DNA of 64,000 bases from Saxidomus purpurata. Taxonomy: Eukaryota > Mollusca > Bivalvia > Venerida > Veneridae. Made by a program: the position numbers and the translations under genes. Location: positions 201,001 through 265,000 of the forward strand of contig JAFMSR010000033.1 in NCBI GenBank assembly GCA_022818135.1. The letters are read 5' to 3'. The notes under the pieces are model-generated. The model saw only the letters and a program-made list of their open reading frames with translations. It was not told where the DNA came from and did not search any database. Numbering within the stretch: the stretch's first letter is position 1; each line of letters opens with the position of its first letter. Positions 33,290-45,299 of the stretch are shown piece after piece.

Positions 33290-34760
33290 TTTTCAGTTTT
33301 ATTCCAGCTATTTGAAATTCAATTAATTTCCACTTAAAAGCCAGTTAAAAACCTTTGACATTACCAAGAAATTACAAATATGTGATAATGATGCTATTAT
33401 GCAAATAAACCAGTTATCAGTTTTCAGTCAAACTCCAATTAAACGCAACTTAAATGAGCTGAAACATGTTAATGAGATAGCCAATTAAATGACATCATAA
33501 AAAAACTGGCATAAAACCTGTTTATTAAAAAAGCGGTATAAATCCAGTAAAATGACATCAAAAACTGGAAAATAACTGGTTCACATAAGAATACAGTTTT
33601 AAAAATGTCAGTAAAGTAACATCATCAAAAACTGGTCTGTGTAGTGGATGGAAAATTAACACATTGGCTATAATTTAATGAGATTAAGATTGTGTCTGTC
33701 ACACAGTGAAAACACCAAAACATTTTCCATACAATATGAATCAATTTATTAAATTTGATGAAAAGTTTATGCTGTTGTAGTTACTGTAATTTGAACTACT
33801 GTTACATTGATGAAACAAATAATATTGTTTTTGTGACCAGAGCAGATCATGATCAGTGCTGTGATGATCATTATCTCCAATATTTGCTGTGCAGAAAGAA
33901 AAATTTCAGTGAACAAATTCCAAATTGATGGATGGACAATTTAAGAAATGAAGCTATGTCAGGTTTTTAATAATAAAACATGGATATTGGAATTGTCTGT
34001 TTAATGATGTAATTGATGATACATGTTCTTATGAGCCTTGCATGTTTATCAAATGTGAATGATTGTACACCTCTTTATTATGTCTTGTACTTACATGAAA
34101 GGAGTGTAAATAAAGAATTGAATAATTATACTGATGATAATCATATATTAGTTGGCTTCAACAGTTGCTACACCTGAAAGTCTTCTATAGAACCAATTAT
34201 AAAATTACCTTTACTGCATAATTCCTAATGTCAACCACAACATCAGCTAGACAGTGTATTAATGTAAGAATTCTCTGCATTTATCAAATGTACACAAAAG
34301 ATACATTGTACATCTGTGTGTATTGTACATTTTGCATTATACTTTGCTGTCAGTTTGAAGCCACAAAAAGATTCCTTTCACAAGAATTTTTTTAAACATA
34401 TTCAAATAATTGCTATCATGCCTTACAATTTGAATCAACAGTAAAATTAAACTTCCTGTAGATAAATCCCCTTCATGCAATTGAGTCTGTTTTATTTGAC
34501 CTGCCAGTGCCCTTTGCCAAAACAACTTGAGAAAAAACTGGCTTTTAAGAATAACTGATTTTTTACTGGAAGAAAACTGGACCATGACACCATTTTTTTA
34601 AAACTGGATTTTAACTGGACAAAAAAAAAATGGTTTTCTCCAAGCCTTTCAAATGTTTGCAGAAAAAACTTGAAAATTACTGGGAATTTAACTGAAAACT
34701 GATGTTGAACTGCAAATTAGCTGGAAATATCACCAGTTCCAAAAGGCAATTTTCCAATGT
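33290..34760. repeat. AACTGG/CCAGTT-rich region, possible old foldback element
   Basis: CCAGTT and AACTGG cores are very frequent at 33390-33640 and 34490-34740. The left edge (CAGTTTTATTCCAGCTATTTG) and the reverse complement of the right edge (ATTTCCAGCTAATTTGCAGTT) are similar, suggesting degenerate inverted ends. The middle holds ordinary AT-rich sequence without a gene. Confidence 0.4.
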
Positions 34761-34974
34761 AATCTAAAATAAATATCTCCAAAATGTGCAGTAACAAGAA
34801 CGATGTACCCTTACACTGTAAAACATATTATAGTAGATCTATACTTACGGTAACTTCATACATCAGTCTTCATCTTCATGTAAAATCCATTACAGAAAGA
34901 ATTCACAAAACACACACAAAAATTCATTTAACACTTATTCCAGCTATAGTCCAAAACTCAAAACAAAATAGTCT

Positions 34975-35562
34975 TTGGGTCTTAGTATATTTTCTTGCAA
35001 TATTCCACAACACCTTGGCAGAACATTAAGTTCAACACACCACGTTAATTGCCACGTGTTTAATATTTTCCTTCTTTTACTGGCAAACACTTCCAGAACA
35101 AATTATCGATTTGGAATAAGTATTAATTTAAAATATTTTTGTAGAATAATACTACGTAGTAACTTCAATATTCCATTCACAAAACGTGTATTCATCCATA
35201 ATTACTCAAGCGCTTCTGGCATCATGTTTACATTACACAAATCAGTGAAATTTACAAGATGTCCCATAAATAGACCAATAAGTACCGTAGCTGTCAATCA
35301 AAGTACAGAAATGACCAAATCTATTTCAATGCAAGATGACGGATTTCGTTCCACCCAAAACTTCGTAAATGATATTACAATATCGTGTACAACTGATCAA
35401 ACATCCAAACTGAAAATATGCACAATAGCCTTACTTTTTTTTATAACTACTTACTCTTTATTTAAAAATGTATTTTCTCTTTCCCTTCTTTCTATCTGCC
35501 AACGTCACTTCAGGCACTGGACTCCCTCGCCCTATGATGGCTTCTGTCCTGGTATTACATAA
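34975..35562 (+). CDS. Unidentified 195-codon ORF upstream of LINE ORF
   Basis: This ORF ends at the TAA whose last base overlaps the ATG of the LINE endonuclease ORF at 35562. It has a hydrophobic stretch IALLFFITTYSLF near residues 155-168 and no zinc-knuckle, coiled-coil or RNA-binding motif that I can see. Its position suggests a LINE ORF1 or 5' leader. Its composition (rich in S, T, N, F) could also be a chance open frame in AT-rich DNA. No function is assigned. Confidence 0.3.
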   Translation: MGLSIFSCNIPQHLGRTLSSTHHVNCHVFNIFLLLLANTSRTNYRFGISINLKYFCRIILRSNFNIPFTKRVFIHNYSSASGIMFTLHKSVKFTRCPINRPISTVAVNQSTEMTKSISMQDDGFRSTQNFVNDITISCTTDQTSKLKICTIALLFFITTYSLFKNVFSLSLLSICQRHFRHWTPSPYDGFCPGIT

Positions 35563-36467
35563 TGTATGTAGAGATAGCCGTATATAGGGTGAGGATAGGA
35601 CTTTTTACATCTTATCAGATGAAGACAAAAGGTGTGTGCCATTTTACAAATTTTGAATTAATAGTCTGGATGGCTATGATTCTTCTGCGAGCGGGAGATG
35701 TCCACGAAAACCCTGGTCCTGATATGAACAATACTCAGTACTCTGCCCCTTCTATGTTCAATACTGATATCATAGATGGTTTTAACAACTCCCTTTCCTT
35801 TGTTCACTACAATGTTCAGAGCTTTTTTTCAAAAACAAGACATCTTACAGGGTGAGCTCCAGCACTTTGATGTCATTTCATTCAGTGAAACTTGGTTAGG
35901 AAACAATACTAATTCTGACTCTATCCTGTTTGATAATTATGATGTATCCTTCAGGAAGGATAGAGCAGGTGACAACCACGGTGGTGTTCTTGTTTATGTA
36001 AAAAGTCACATACCATCTATCAGGAGACATGATTTAGAAATGGACGGAGTTGAGTGCATATGGGTAGAAATTAAAATTAGGCATAAAAACATTCTTTTTG
36101 GTACATTCTATCGCCCTCCAAACTCCCATCCGTTGGTTTTGTCTAATATAGAAAACTCGATAGGCCTTGCTTTCGACACAAACATACAGACTATTATTAT
36201 CACCTAGATATGCTAAAACATTCAACACAAAAGAAAATAAACGATATAGCCACACAATACAATATGAAACAAGTAATAAAAGAACCTACTCATTACACAG
36301 AATCATCTCATTCCATTATAGACCTCTTTCTTGTTTCTTCTACTTGTAGTATACACACATCTGGAATAGGCGACCCATTTCTCGACCAAAATATTAGATT
36401 TCACTGTCCTGTATTCTGTTGTCTTAATTGTTCAAAACCTTCTTCTAAATCCTACAGACGTAGATAG
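35562..36467 (+). pseudogene. LINE endonuclease region with 2A-like motif, frameshifted
   Basis: The first frame contains LLRAGDVHENPGP at 35682-35720, a 2A-like motif (the usual form is GDVExNPGP, here with His in place of the first Glu). It then reaches SLSFVHYNVQSFFSKTRHL, the endonuclease start, where a frame change occurs near 35840. The next frame reads ELQHFDVISFSETWLGNN, VLVYVKSHIPSIRRH and ILFGTFYRPPNS, the expected E-T-W and Y-R-P-P endonuclease blocks. At about 36207 the expected GDFN block is missing and the frame stops after TIIIT. Coding resumes with ATQYNMKQVIKEPTHYTE and HSIIDLFLVSS. The endonuclease, which nicks target DNA, is therefore inactive. Confidence 0.8.
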
Positions 36468-36775
36468 TGGAAATTTGACCAAGGAGACTATGTAAGCCTG
36501 AGGCAAGTAGCAGCTTCAGCTAACTGGGACGCCTTAATTGATGATAATATCGATACATATGCAAACAACATCACTAAAAAATAACAGCAATATCGCAAAA
36601 ACATATTCCAAACAAAATTGTTACAATCAGACAATCAGATCCTTCCTGGACGCATAATGAATTACGTTAACAAATTAGAAAGAGAAAGAGAGCATATGAC
36701 AAAGCCAAAAGAACACAAAAAGAACATCACTGGAACACTTACAAACAAATAAGAAACTTTACTATCCATTTATAA

Positions 36776-38104
36776 AGAAACGCAAAAACACACTTAGCAC
36801 AAAAACTATCAGATAAATTACAAAATGAAAACCTAAAAACTTCTGACTACTGGAAAATACTTAAACAATTCATTTCACCAACAACAAATAAAACTGCACA
36901 GATTCTGAATGATAACGGTAATCTAGTTACATCTGACATTGACAAGGCTAATCTTCTTAATAATTTCTTTCAATCACAAACGCAACTTAACGATAACAAC
37001 AAAACACTGCCACGTATACATATAAACCATAACCATCCAAAATTAGACTCAATCAACATAACAGAGAACGAAGTAACAGCAACACTTAAATCACTCGCAC
37101 TAGGTAAAGCAGCAGGACCTGACAACATTAATAACAGAATCCTTAAGGAACTTTCGCAAGAGTTAGTAATACCACTCAGCAAACTTTTTAACAGATCTAT
37201 CAGCTCTGGTAAGGTCCCATCACAATGGAAACTAGCGCATGTATGTGCTGTATTTAAGAAGAATGACCCCCAGGTAGTTACACATTACAGACCAATATCA
37301 CTCCTAAGTATAATCAGCAAGGCACTAGAAAAAATTATACACAAACATGTTTTCAATTTCTTCACAGAAAACAACACCATATCATCTCTTCAATCTGGTT
37401 TTGTTCCTAATGGCTCAACAACAAATCAACTTGTTTCAATATACAATACTTTCTGTCAAGCGTTAGATGAAGGAAAAGAAGTTCGTACTATCTTTTGTGA
37501 CATATCAAAAGCGTTTGGCCGCGTGTGGCATAAAGGACGTCTCTTTAAACTTGAATCTACTTGTGTATCTGGAAATCTATTAAATTGGTTTCGGGACTAC
37601 CTATTCGAAATAAAACAGAAAGTTACTCTTCCTGCAGGTTCCTCTGACGCTGTCTCTATTTCTGCTGGTGTCCCACAAGGTTCTATTCTAGGTCCTCTTC
37701 TTTTTCTAATCTTCATAAATGACATAGTACTTAATATAACATCTACTATCAAACTGTTTGCTGATGAGACTAGTCTCTACATTATTGTTGACAATCCAAT
37801 TGCTGCAGCTGAAACACTTAACACTGATCTGGAGAAAAAATCTGAGTGGGCACAAAATTGGCTCGTCGACTTTAACCCAAGAAAAACTGAATCTCTTCTT
37901 ATCTTGAGCCCCAATATTACCGAAACTCAAAATAAATCAATCGTTCTAAATATTCATAAATATATACAAAAAAACAAAACGATTCGATACACGGCAATAA
38001 TTCTATTTACAAAAAGAAGACAACAGAAAAACTTCGCATTATCTTTGTCGACGATCTATACTCCAACTATCTTAAAGCTCATCATGTTCTTACGACATGA
38101 CTAA
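36776..38104 (+). pseudogene. LINE reverse transcriptase domain, catalytic site altered
   Basis: The frame is open from 36776 to 38104 but has no ATG upstream of 37523 that would start it. RT blocks appear in order: LGKAAGPDNINNRILKEL, HYRPISLLSIISKALEKI, LQSGFVPNGSTTNQLV, IFCDISKAFGRVWHKG, SISAGVPQGSILGPLLFLIF, LFADETSLYII. Two conserved positions are changed: AFD has become AFG, and the catalytic FADD has become FADE. The second change removes one of the metal-binding aspartates. A short downstream part ends without the usual C-terminal region. Confidence 0.85.
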
Positions 38105-38590
38105 ATGACTAGTAAATCACCAATGCTTATAACACCAAACAAAACACTAAACATATTAGTTATATCATTTTAGCATATTACATGTACACACACCTCCCGA
38201 CTTAACCACTATATATCAAAAGTCTGTCCGAGTCCATGATGTGTCTGAAGTGACTACCTCAATCTATCTTTCTCATTCCAAACTTTTTTTCAAAGAAATA
38301 CATAATGTTACGTATAAAAGAAACATATACATAAAGCTCCTATTGTCTTCCAACTTATCTTTGTCATAGATGTCTTTGAATCTACTTGTGTCTCAAATAA
38401 TTTATTCAAATGAATAAGCTGCAAGTGTACTTTTCCAATTTGTTACCATGTTTAATGAACATTATTATTTATAAGGAGAGAGTATATAAATAAGCCCAGA
38501 GCTTTCTACTCAATCCTTTATGCTGTTGTATATTAAGTATGTATAACATGTGATTTCTCAATAAAATATTGTTTAAACCAAACCAAACTA

Positions 38591-40339
38591 CAAAATGTAT
38601 ATTGGACGAGGTGCTATCCGAGTCCAATACAAGTTTCATGTCTTATCGAATTTGATATGCATCTTAACAATGTATGATGGTCCAAGTGCTGCTGGTATAA
38701 ACTTAATGTTAAATTCTATACTGGGAGAATGGGCGAGAGCTAAACTGAGTTCCAGTTTTCTTCAGGACAAGATCAAGTTTATTGAAATAAAATTAACAAT
38801 CAATTCTGTCAACAAAGTTTTGCTAAGAACGGAAGGAGTTCGTTAGTTTTCACATAACATGAACCAGTTTCTGTAATAACCATTGTTTTAAAATATATTC
38901 AACACATAATAATCTTGAAAATTACTAGGAATGTAAACAAGGCTTTAACAATATTTGATGTTCTATCTAAAGTGTTTGCGAAACATGGTCCGCTTTTTCG
39001 TATGGCTGAGCACATAATTCAACTTGTCTGTGATTTTATCATCATTAACATTCTGTTTTAAATTATTTTGATTAGCGAACAAATTACGATTAGAACGTAA
39101 AAATCTACATGTATAAAAGGACACATAAAACAAAACCTGCTACATGTACATGTAATAATAATAAAACTTGAGTGAGATCATACGACCAAACATATACATC
39201 GAAGTTTGCCTAAGCTTTATTCCCGTCAGTATGTTTTAAGTTATGTTCTGCACTGGAAAAAGAAGCCAAAAGTAGTAACTCAAAATAACGAGACTAGAGT
39301 TATAGTTCTTATGCACTGCATTTGCTCTTATTGTCAGCTACATGAAAATGATGTATCAAGTGATTCATTTCGATAAGTTTTTAGTCATGTTCGGGACTAG
39401 AGAAAATGAAGCTAGATTCATGGTCCTTGTGCCATGCGCATCCTCTTACTGCCCTCTATCTATTTATGGTTTCTGGAGGGAATAAAACTCAAACATAGCA
39501 GGCTTCACCTGATTTGGCCACATTTTTATCTGACTGAGCGTAATATCAAACTTGGCATAGTTTTCTTGCCAAAACACATTCCTTTTAGTTACGAATGTTG
39601 AAGAAATCTGGCATCAGTAGTCCATACAATCTCAAATACAGCTGGTTTGGTCCAAGTTCTGGTCCTATGAGGCATACTCAGTCTGATGATACATACGTCT
39701 CTTCATTCATGCATTTAGTAGTTGGTGTCAATATGCAATTTCTTTTTTAGTACACCTAAGTCTTCTTCGCGTTTGCTCAGATCTTTTGAGAAATCTTCCA
39801 AATACATTCCAAATCATCACGGCTGGCATCTGTGTGCCCACTTTTCTTGTCATGTCACAAGCAGTCGTATATTGAGCAGCTAGTAAACCGTTACAGAATT
39901 TGGGTAACTTAACTGCTATTTTAAGCAATGGAAATTATCTTGTTGAATTTGCAACATCAACACGAGTCCACAATTTTGTCAGATCATCTGACTGAAGGAT
40001 GCTGAGGAAGTGTTGAGCGAACACTATATTATCAGTATTCTTTGAAAACAAAATGCAAAATAAGTTATTGATTCTGTGCGATGTAAGTAGCATGGACAGA
40101 ATGTGGAATCATGAGAACATAGGCTTCCTCAGACGGAAGATCTAGTTCTGGGTATTATATTACTTGTTTTGTTTAAAACAGATACATAAACACATGACAA
40201 TTCTGTTTAAATGTGTGACCCGAACATTTCTTATTAAGTAAGATGTCTAGATAATTCCTAACCGGTTTTACATCCTTTGTAAACCACTGAAATTCCAGGT
40301 GACATTTTACCATATAGCACAAAAAATTCATGCTAATTT
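38591..40339. other. Spacer with degenerate repeats, no recognised gene
   Basis: An 83-codon frame at 38595-38846 shows no domain. Around 39300-39480 two phrases recur about 110 bp apart (AGTTCTTATGCACTGCATTTG and GGTCCTTGTGCCATGCGCAT), suggesting another old element with internal tandem units. The rest shows nothing clear. Confidence 0.45.
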
Positions 40340-41710
40340 GCTACATAAACAAATGAACATGTCAGCATTTCGAAAAAGCAAAATGTCTACGGGAAGTAAA
40401 CGTCTCAGTGCGTGCTGATGCTAAACGAACCGTCAGAAACGTTTATACCTTCTGTTACACTGAAAAAGACAATGACATGCAGATATCTTTGAAGGCACCA
40501 GTGACAATATCCCATGCAATGACTGGATTGAGCAAGAGCACGTTTTGAAAGACATCACTGAAAGCAATCGCTAGACACGGGAAAACCGTTCGAAGAAGTT
40601 TTCACTTGATGATTTCGATATGACTATTAGTCAGAGAACTGTCAGAAAAGAAGCTTAACCCGACTCTGAGCAATATTTTGACGGAGTTGAAGTCCAGAGC
40701 GGGGTAAACTGGTAGCAAATCACATCTTCGTTTGGTCTTAAAACAATTTGGTTTCTGTTACCGACGCTGCAAATCCAACTGACAAGTTCTGATGGAACGT
40801 AATAACGTTATTGTACAACGTGTAAGCTACCTTAAGGCAATAAAGAAGCTACGGGAAGAAGGTTCTCCTATCTTCTACTGTGATGAGACTTTTGTTCACA
40901 GTTACCATGCCGATAGTAAATGTAGGCAGGACTTAGATACTGGTCTTCATGTACCCTTTCCCAAAGGTAATGCCTTGTACACCAAAGTTAGTGCTTAATA
41001 TTCAGTAAAGCTGTTTACTACATTATTGTTTATTTGAAATAGTAAATGATTTTTTTTTCTTTTCCAGGTGAACTGATGAGTATACTTGATTGTGGGAACA
41101 AGAATGGGTTTGTTGATATTGCTGAAGTGTTGTTTAAAGCAAAATCACAAAGTGGCAACTACCACTATGGAATGAACAATGACAATTTCATTCGTTGGTA
41201 AGCAGAGAAACCTATACCGAAGTTGCCTGAGAATTCTGTCCCTGTGTAAGATAATGCTCCATATCTTCAAGTGTAAGAGGATCGTTGTCCGATCATCTCT
41301 TCCAGAAAAGTTGAATTACAGGAACGGCTTCAACGGCATGGCATTGTATTTAACGAAGAGTTGACTAAGTTGCAGGTGATAGAGATCTGCAGAATGAATA
41401 AACCAGCTCCACTGTTTACTGTTGACCAGATCCCTGCTCGTCACGGGCACTCGGTACTACGTTTGCCACCTTACCATCCAGACCTCATCCCTATTGAACT
41501 CATTTGAGCTAAGGTTTAAGGTAATTTATATGATTAACTTTAATACAGATATTTGGTCTAGATGTAGTTGCCATGTTAGAGATATAGAGAGACAGCACTG
41601 GAACCATTGCAGTAGAAAAAGACCAGGATCCGGTCATTATATTTCTGAGATCAGACTCCGACTCGAGCTCAGACACTGATACAGCAGATGAAGTTGGAGC
41701 AGATGAATTT
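40340..41710 (+). pseudogene. DDE transposase (Tc1/mariner/IS630-like), decayed, with apparent intron
   Basis: A catalytic-domain start is clear at 40792-40966: SYLKAIKKLREEGSPIFYCD followed by ETFVHSYH, giving the first Asp. A GT...AG interval (40967-41067, GTAATG...TTTTCCAG) interrupts the frame. Coding then resumes ELMSILDCGNKNGFVDIAEV and GNYHYGMNNDNFIRW, then DNAPYLQV (second Asp) and LPPYHPDLIPIELI (third acidic residue, Glu). In-frame stops occur at several points, such as after FIRW and before DNAPY. Upstream, TISQRTVRKEA resembles the region before the catalytic domain. Such enzymes cut and paste their own element. I did not find convincing TIRs, so the element limits are approximate. 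Confidence 0.75.
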
Positions 41711-42500
41711 TAATGAATTGTAACATTATATATAGAAATATCGTTATTGAATATGTAAAACTAGCGACTATATTTGTTTACGTTGTAACCTGTCAGTTAA
41801 ATAAACGCAAAATTAAAGGAAAACATGTGATAAACAAAAGAGAAATAGCTTATATATTTTACATTTAAACCCGTTATCACACGATTTTTTTCAGAAGGAA
41901 AAAGTAATATTTCTCAATTTAATGCCTTTACCATTCGACCATTCGATAACTTTTATCGTAATACCTGTTCTTTTTATTCGTGAATGCTTCAATCCCTAAT
42001 TTTCGGAAGAAATGTAATAGTCCATGTTTATAAACACATTGTTTACAAAATCGAACAGTACGTACAATAGATTAAAAATTACAACATTTAGAATAAAAAT
42101 GGAAAATTCAACAACACATTATTACAACAACGTTTTTATATCATCATTTTCATATTAACGTTTTGGCGAAAGCCTTCATCAGAATTTTTTTTTAACATTT
42201 AGAATACGTATACATAAGGCGTCACTGTTGCCTCTAAAATGACGTTACATTCTATAATTTGACGCCAGAATAGCGTTAATTTACATGGACAATTTGTTAC
42301 TGTGGTAATCAGTTTCTTACAATATCATTCGTAGTTTGTAGCAAAATTATATACTCTTTCGCTGTATTGTATCTGGTGAAATAGTTCATGTCCTTTCTCT
42401 GAGATATAAACAACTTGATATAAATCAAACAATGTAAGAGTTTCTTATTCCTTTGATATTGTGTTAGCATCGTATGATATCTTCCTCTGTCCTAGTTTCT
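41711..42500. other. Spacer, no recognised gene
   Basis: Contains a minus-strand CTGATGAAGGCTTTCGCC near 42156-42173 that resembles the conserved ends of Penelope-like repeats but lacks the hammerhead G12. Otherwise AT-rich without features. Confidence 0.4.
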
Positions 42501-42672
42501 GTAAAGGCTACACAGATAGCATGCTGTCAACTTACAGGTATTATAGTGTGCCAACTGTAAGGCTACAAAGATAGCATGCTGTCAACATACATATATTATA
42601 GTGTGCCAACTGTAAGGCTACACAGATAGCATGCTGTCAACATACAGGTATTATAATGTGCCAACTGTAACA
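42501..42672. repeat. 55-bp tandem repeat, about three copies
   Basis: GGCTACACAGATAGCATGCT recurs at about 42506, 42561 and 42616, each followed by GTCAACATACA and TATTATAGTGTGCCAACTGT. Copies differ at only a few positions. Confidence 0.92.
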
Positions 42673-43492
42673 GTTTCCGAAGAAAACATTTCTGGAAGTT
42701 CTTCTTAAATTTAGTGTTGAAAATCTGAGCTACGTCATCTTTCATTCTATCAACTCTGTGTATTACAGCAATATTCTTTTACATTATGGTGGAAATAATT
42801 TCTATAACTATACTAAAACTCACACTATATAAACGAGAGCATAAACTGAGCAGCTCAAATGTATGCATGGTAGAGTGAGCTCTGCACATAACGGCTCAAG
42901 ATATAAAGAACATATTTTCTTTGCCTGCTTGTTTTCCTTATTTACTTTTTATGAAAATGCTATATGGATATAACATACTCTGGATATAAGGACCAAAATA
43001 TCGCCATAAGGAGTACAGTTGTTGTAATATAATGTTATCCGAAATGGCAATCATCTGAATACTATTATACTTTTCTACATAACTTTCTTTGTGGCTCAGC
43101 TTGAACCACTTTGATATATTTTGTATTATTATATGAAAAGAAACACTATCCCTTTTTATAATAAAACACACCTGAATAACAACAATAGCCATTTTTCGTG
43201 TTTCTGTTATCATAGCAACATTGACAATTAATCGATTTTATTCAAAACTAGTGTGATTACATATGTCAGTGAAAATACAGGCAAACATCATAGGAATACC
43301 AAGTTCTTGGCAAGGAAACGTTTTATATTGCGTATAAAGCGTTCGTAATGTAAATCCATTTACCCGATCCACTTCGTCTATGAAAAAGGTTGCAATAAAA
43401 TTTAAGGCACCGATGTAATGACAAAAGATGAAAATTATATTTAAAACAATAACATTGAAACTCTGGCTGAAATAAAATATGTGCTGCAAAAT
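42673..43492. other. Spacer, no recognised feature
   Basis: Short minus-strand ORFs here are hydrophobic or I/F-rich, but no domain is recognised. Confidence 0.4.
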
Positions 43493-43756
43493 AAACATTA
43501 AAGCACTTGCAGTATAATTATGCCAAAATATGACTTTCTTTATTCGATGTTTACTTTTATAATTTAATGAAACAATGTGGTAAAATTGGGAATATTTTGG
43601 TCAATTTAACCTTTTGACCTTGAATACGACATTGATAGTAACCGTGAATGAAACTCAAAATAAAATGTTAGCTGCAAAAAAAAAACCCAACAACATTAAA
43701 GCACTTGCAGTATAACTATGCAAAATATGACTTTCTTTATCCTATGTTTTTTCATC

Positions 43757-44935
43757 TTTTAGTCTCTAGACAATAATTGTGTTGCTGTCCTTGTATTGCT
43801 TGACCTATCAGCAGCATTTGACACCATAGATCACAATACACTGCTAAGTCGTTTAGAAAATCACTATAAGATTTCTGGTAATGCTCTTGCTTGGATTTCT
43901 GCATACTTGAATGACAGATTTCAGACAGTGTGTTGAGGGTGAACTTTCAGAACCTGTACTTATAAAATATAGCGTTCCACAGGGATCCGTTTTAGGCCCA
44001 AAGTATTTTACTATGTACACAAAGCCAGTTGGCACAATTTGACTAAGTCATGGACTATTACATCACTTTTACGCTGATGATTCACAGCTGTACATATCAT
44101 TTAAACATATAGACTGTGTCTCAAAGTCTATATCATTACGTCGCAATGAATGTTGCCTGACTGAAATTATTGCCTGGATGAATAGCAACATGTTAAAACT
44201 AAACCCTGACAAGACGGAAGTAATGTTGTTCTCCTCAAAACACAATCTCAAGCATGTTGAGAATGTTTCAGTCATGGTTGGAGAATCCTCAATAAGCTCG
44301 TCGGACTCTATCAGAAATCTTGGTGCTTTCTTCACTCCACACATGGACATGGAAAAACATGTAAACAGTGCCTGCAAATCTGCCTATTTCCAGTTGCGAA
44401 ACATTGGTCGCATACGTAAATTTCTCACAACTGATGCTACGAAGACTTTTGTCAATTCCTTAGTCACCTCGAAATTGGACTATGGTAACTCTCTTCTTGT
44501 TGGTATCTCAAAATCTACTTTGAGTAAACTTCAGCGAGTTCAAAATACTGCTGCACGAATCATCACAAAAAACTTCATGCTATGACCATATAACACCAGT
44601 CCTGAAGGAATTCCATTGGTTACCTGTGTGTCAACGGATTAACTACAAAATCCTAGTTTATACGTACAAAGCACTTCATGATCAGTGCCCTCAGTACATT
44701 AAAGAGCTGTTGAATGTATAAAGGCCAACTAGAGACCTTCGTTCCAGCAGTGTATTGACATTAGTGGTCCCACGGACCAGAACTGTTTCATTTGGTAACC
44801 GGAGCTATAGCAATGCTGCACCGAGCTTATGGAATGCTCTCCCTAGCTCAGGCCAAAGTGCTGAGTTTTTGAATATTTTTAAGAAACATTTGAAAACCTA
44901 TCTCTTTTTAAACTATTATGCAAACTGAACTTCAG
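43757..44935 (+). pseudogene. LINE reverse transcriptase C-terminal part
   Basis: RT motifs are VLVLLDLSAAFDTIDHNTLL, then (after a frameshift near 43930) YSVPQGSVLGPKYF and HFYADDSQLYIS, with the catalytic ADD intact. The open piece 44178-44585 reads NMLKLNPDKTEVMLFSSKHN, LGAFFTPHMDMEKHV and LDYGNSLLVGIS. It is followed, in a shifted frame, by the conserved C-terminal block (RDLRSSS..., RSYSNAAPSLWNALP, FKKHLKTYLF). Several stops and frameshifts make it non-functional. Its 5' truncation is typical of target-primed reverse transcription. Confidence 0.85.
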
Positions 44936-45232
44936 GTTTTAACAAGTACATGACGCTTTAATCAAGTACAGTTACTTCTCTCCTATATGAAATAGGATTT
45001 TATGCTCCTTTATACATTTTCCGTGTAAGTTTTATTCCCTGTTTGATATTATTTTTGTTTTTATCTTGATATACTGTTTCAGGCTGCCTTTAACTTAAGC
45101 TAGTGTTTTTAAGATTCGTGTCTTTTTAGAATGCAATAGTCTTATCTATGCTAATTGTATGCTTTTTATATTTTTATTGTAAAGCACTTTTGAACATATT
45201 TGTAATATGAAAAGAGTGCTGTAGAAATTTGG

Positions 45233-45298
<66 letters not shown>
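45233..45298. repeat. (TAA)n microsatellite, LINE tail
   Basis: About 22 TAA repeats directly follow TTTGGTA at the LINE 3' end. The leucine-rich minus ORF across it is an artefact. Confidence 0.95.

Positions 45299-45299
<1 letters not shown>

Larger units (their letters stand above)
35562..38590 (+). mobile_element. Non-LTR retrotransposon (CR1/jockey-like LINE), decayed
   Basis: An apurinic endonuclease region (35.8-36.47 kb) is followed by a reverse transcriptase (36.8-38.1 kb), then a 3' region ending AATAAAATATTGTTTAAACC. The same 3' tail recurs at about 54640-54765, showing a family with truncated copies. The 5' limit is uncertain and may reach back into 34.8-35.5 kb. Confidence 0.85.
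43757..45298 (+). mobile_element. 5'-truncated L2/CR1-like LINE with (TAA)n tail
   Basis: It begins inside the reverse transcriptase and ends in a (TAA)n microsatellite. Both edges fall within the ~190-bp tandem repeat, so the insertion limits are well constrained. Within the 3' UTR, 45034-45065 matches the tail of repeat X. Confidence 0.85.

Noticed and set aside
39728..39928. Minus ORF with a basic C-terminus as a second transposase fragment
   Set aside because: I could not match it to any family, and flanking frames show no continuation.
42150..42200. Minus-strand CTGATGAAGGCTTTCGCC...AAAACGTT as a third hammerhead
   Set aside because: The G of the GAAA box is replaced by A and stem I pairs over only about three bases, so it is at best a decayed relative.
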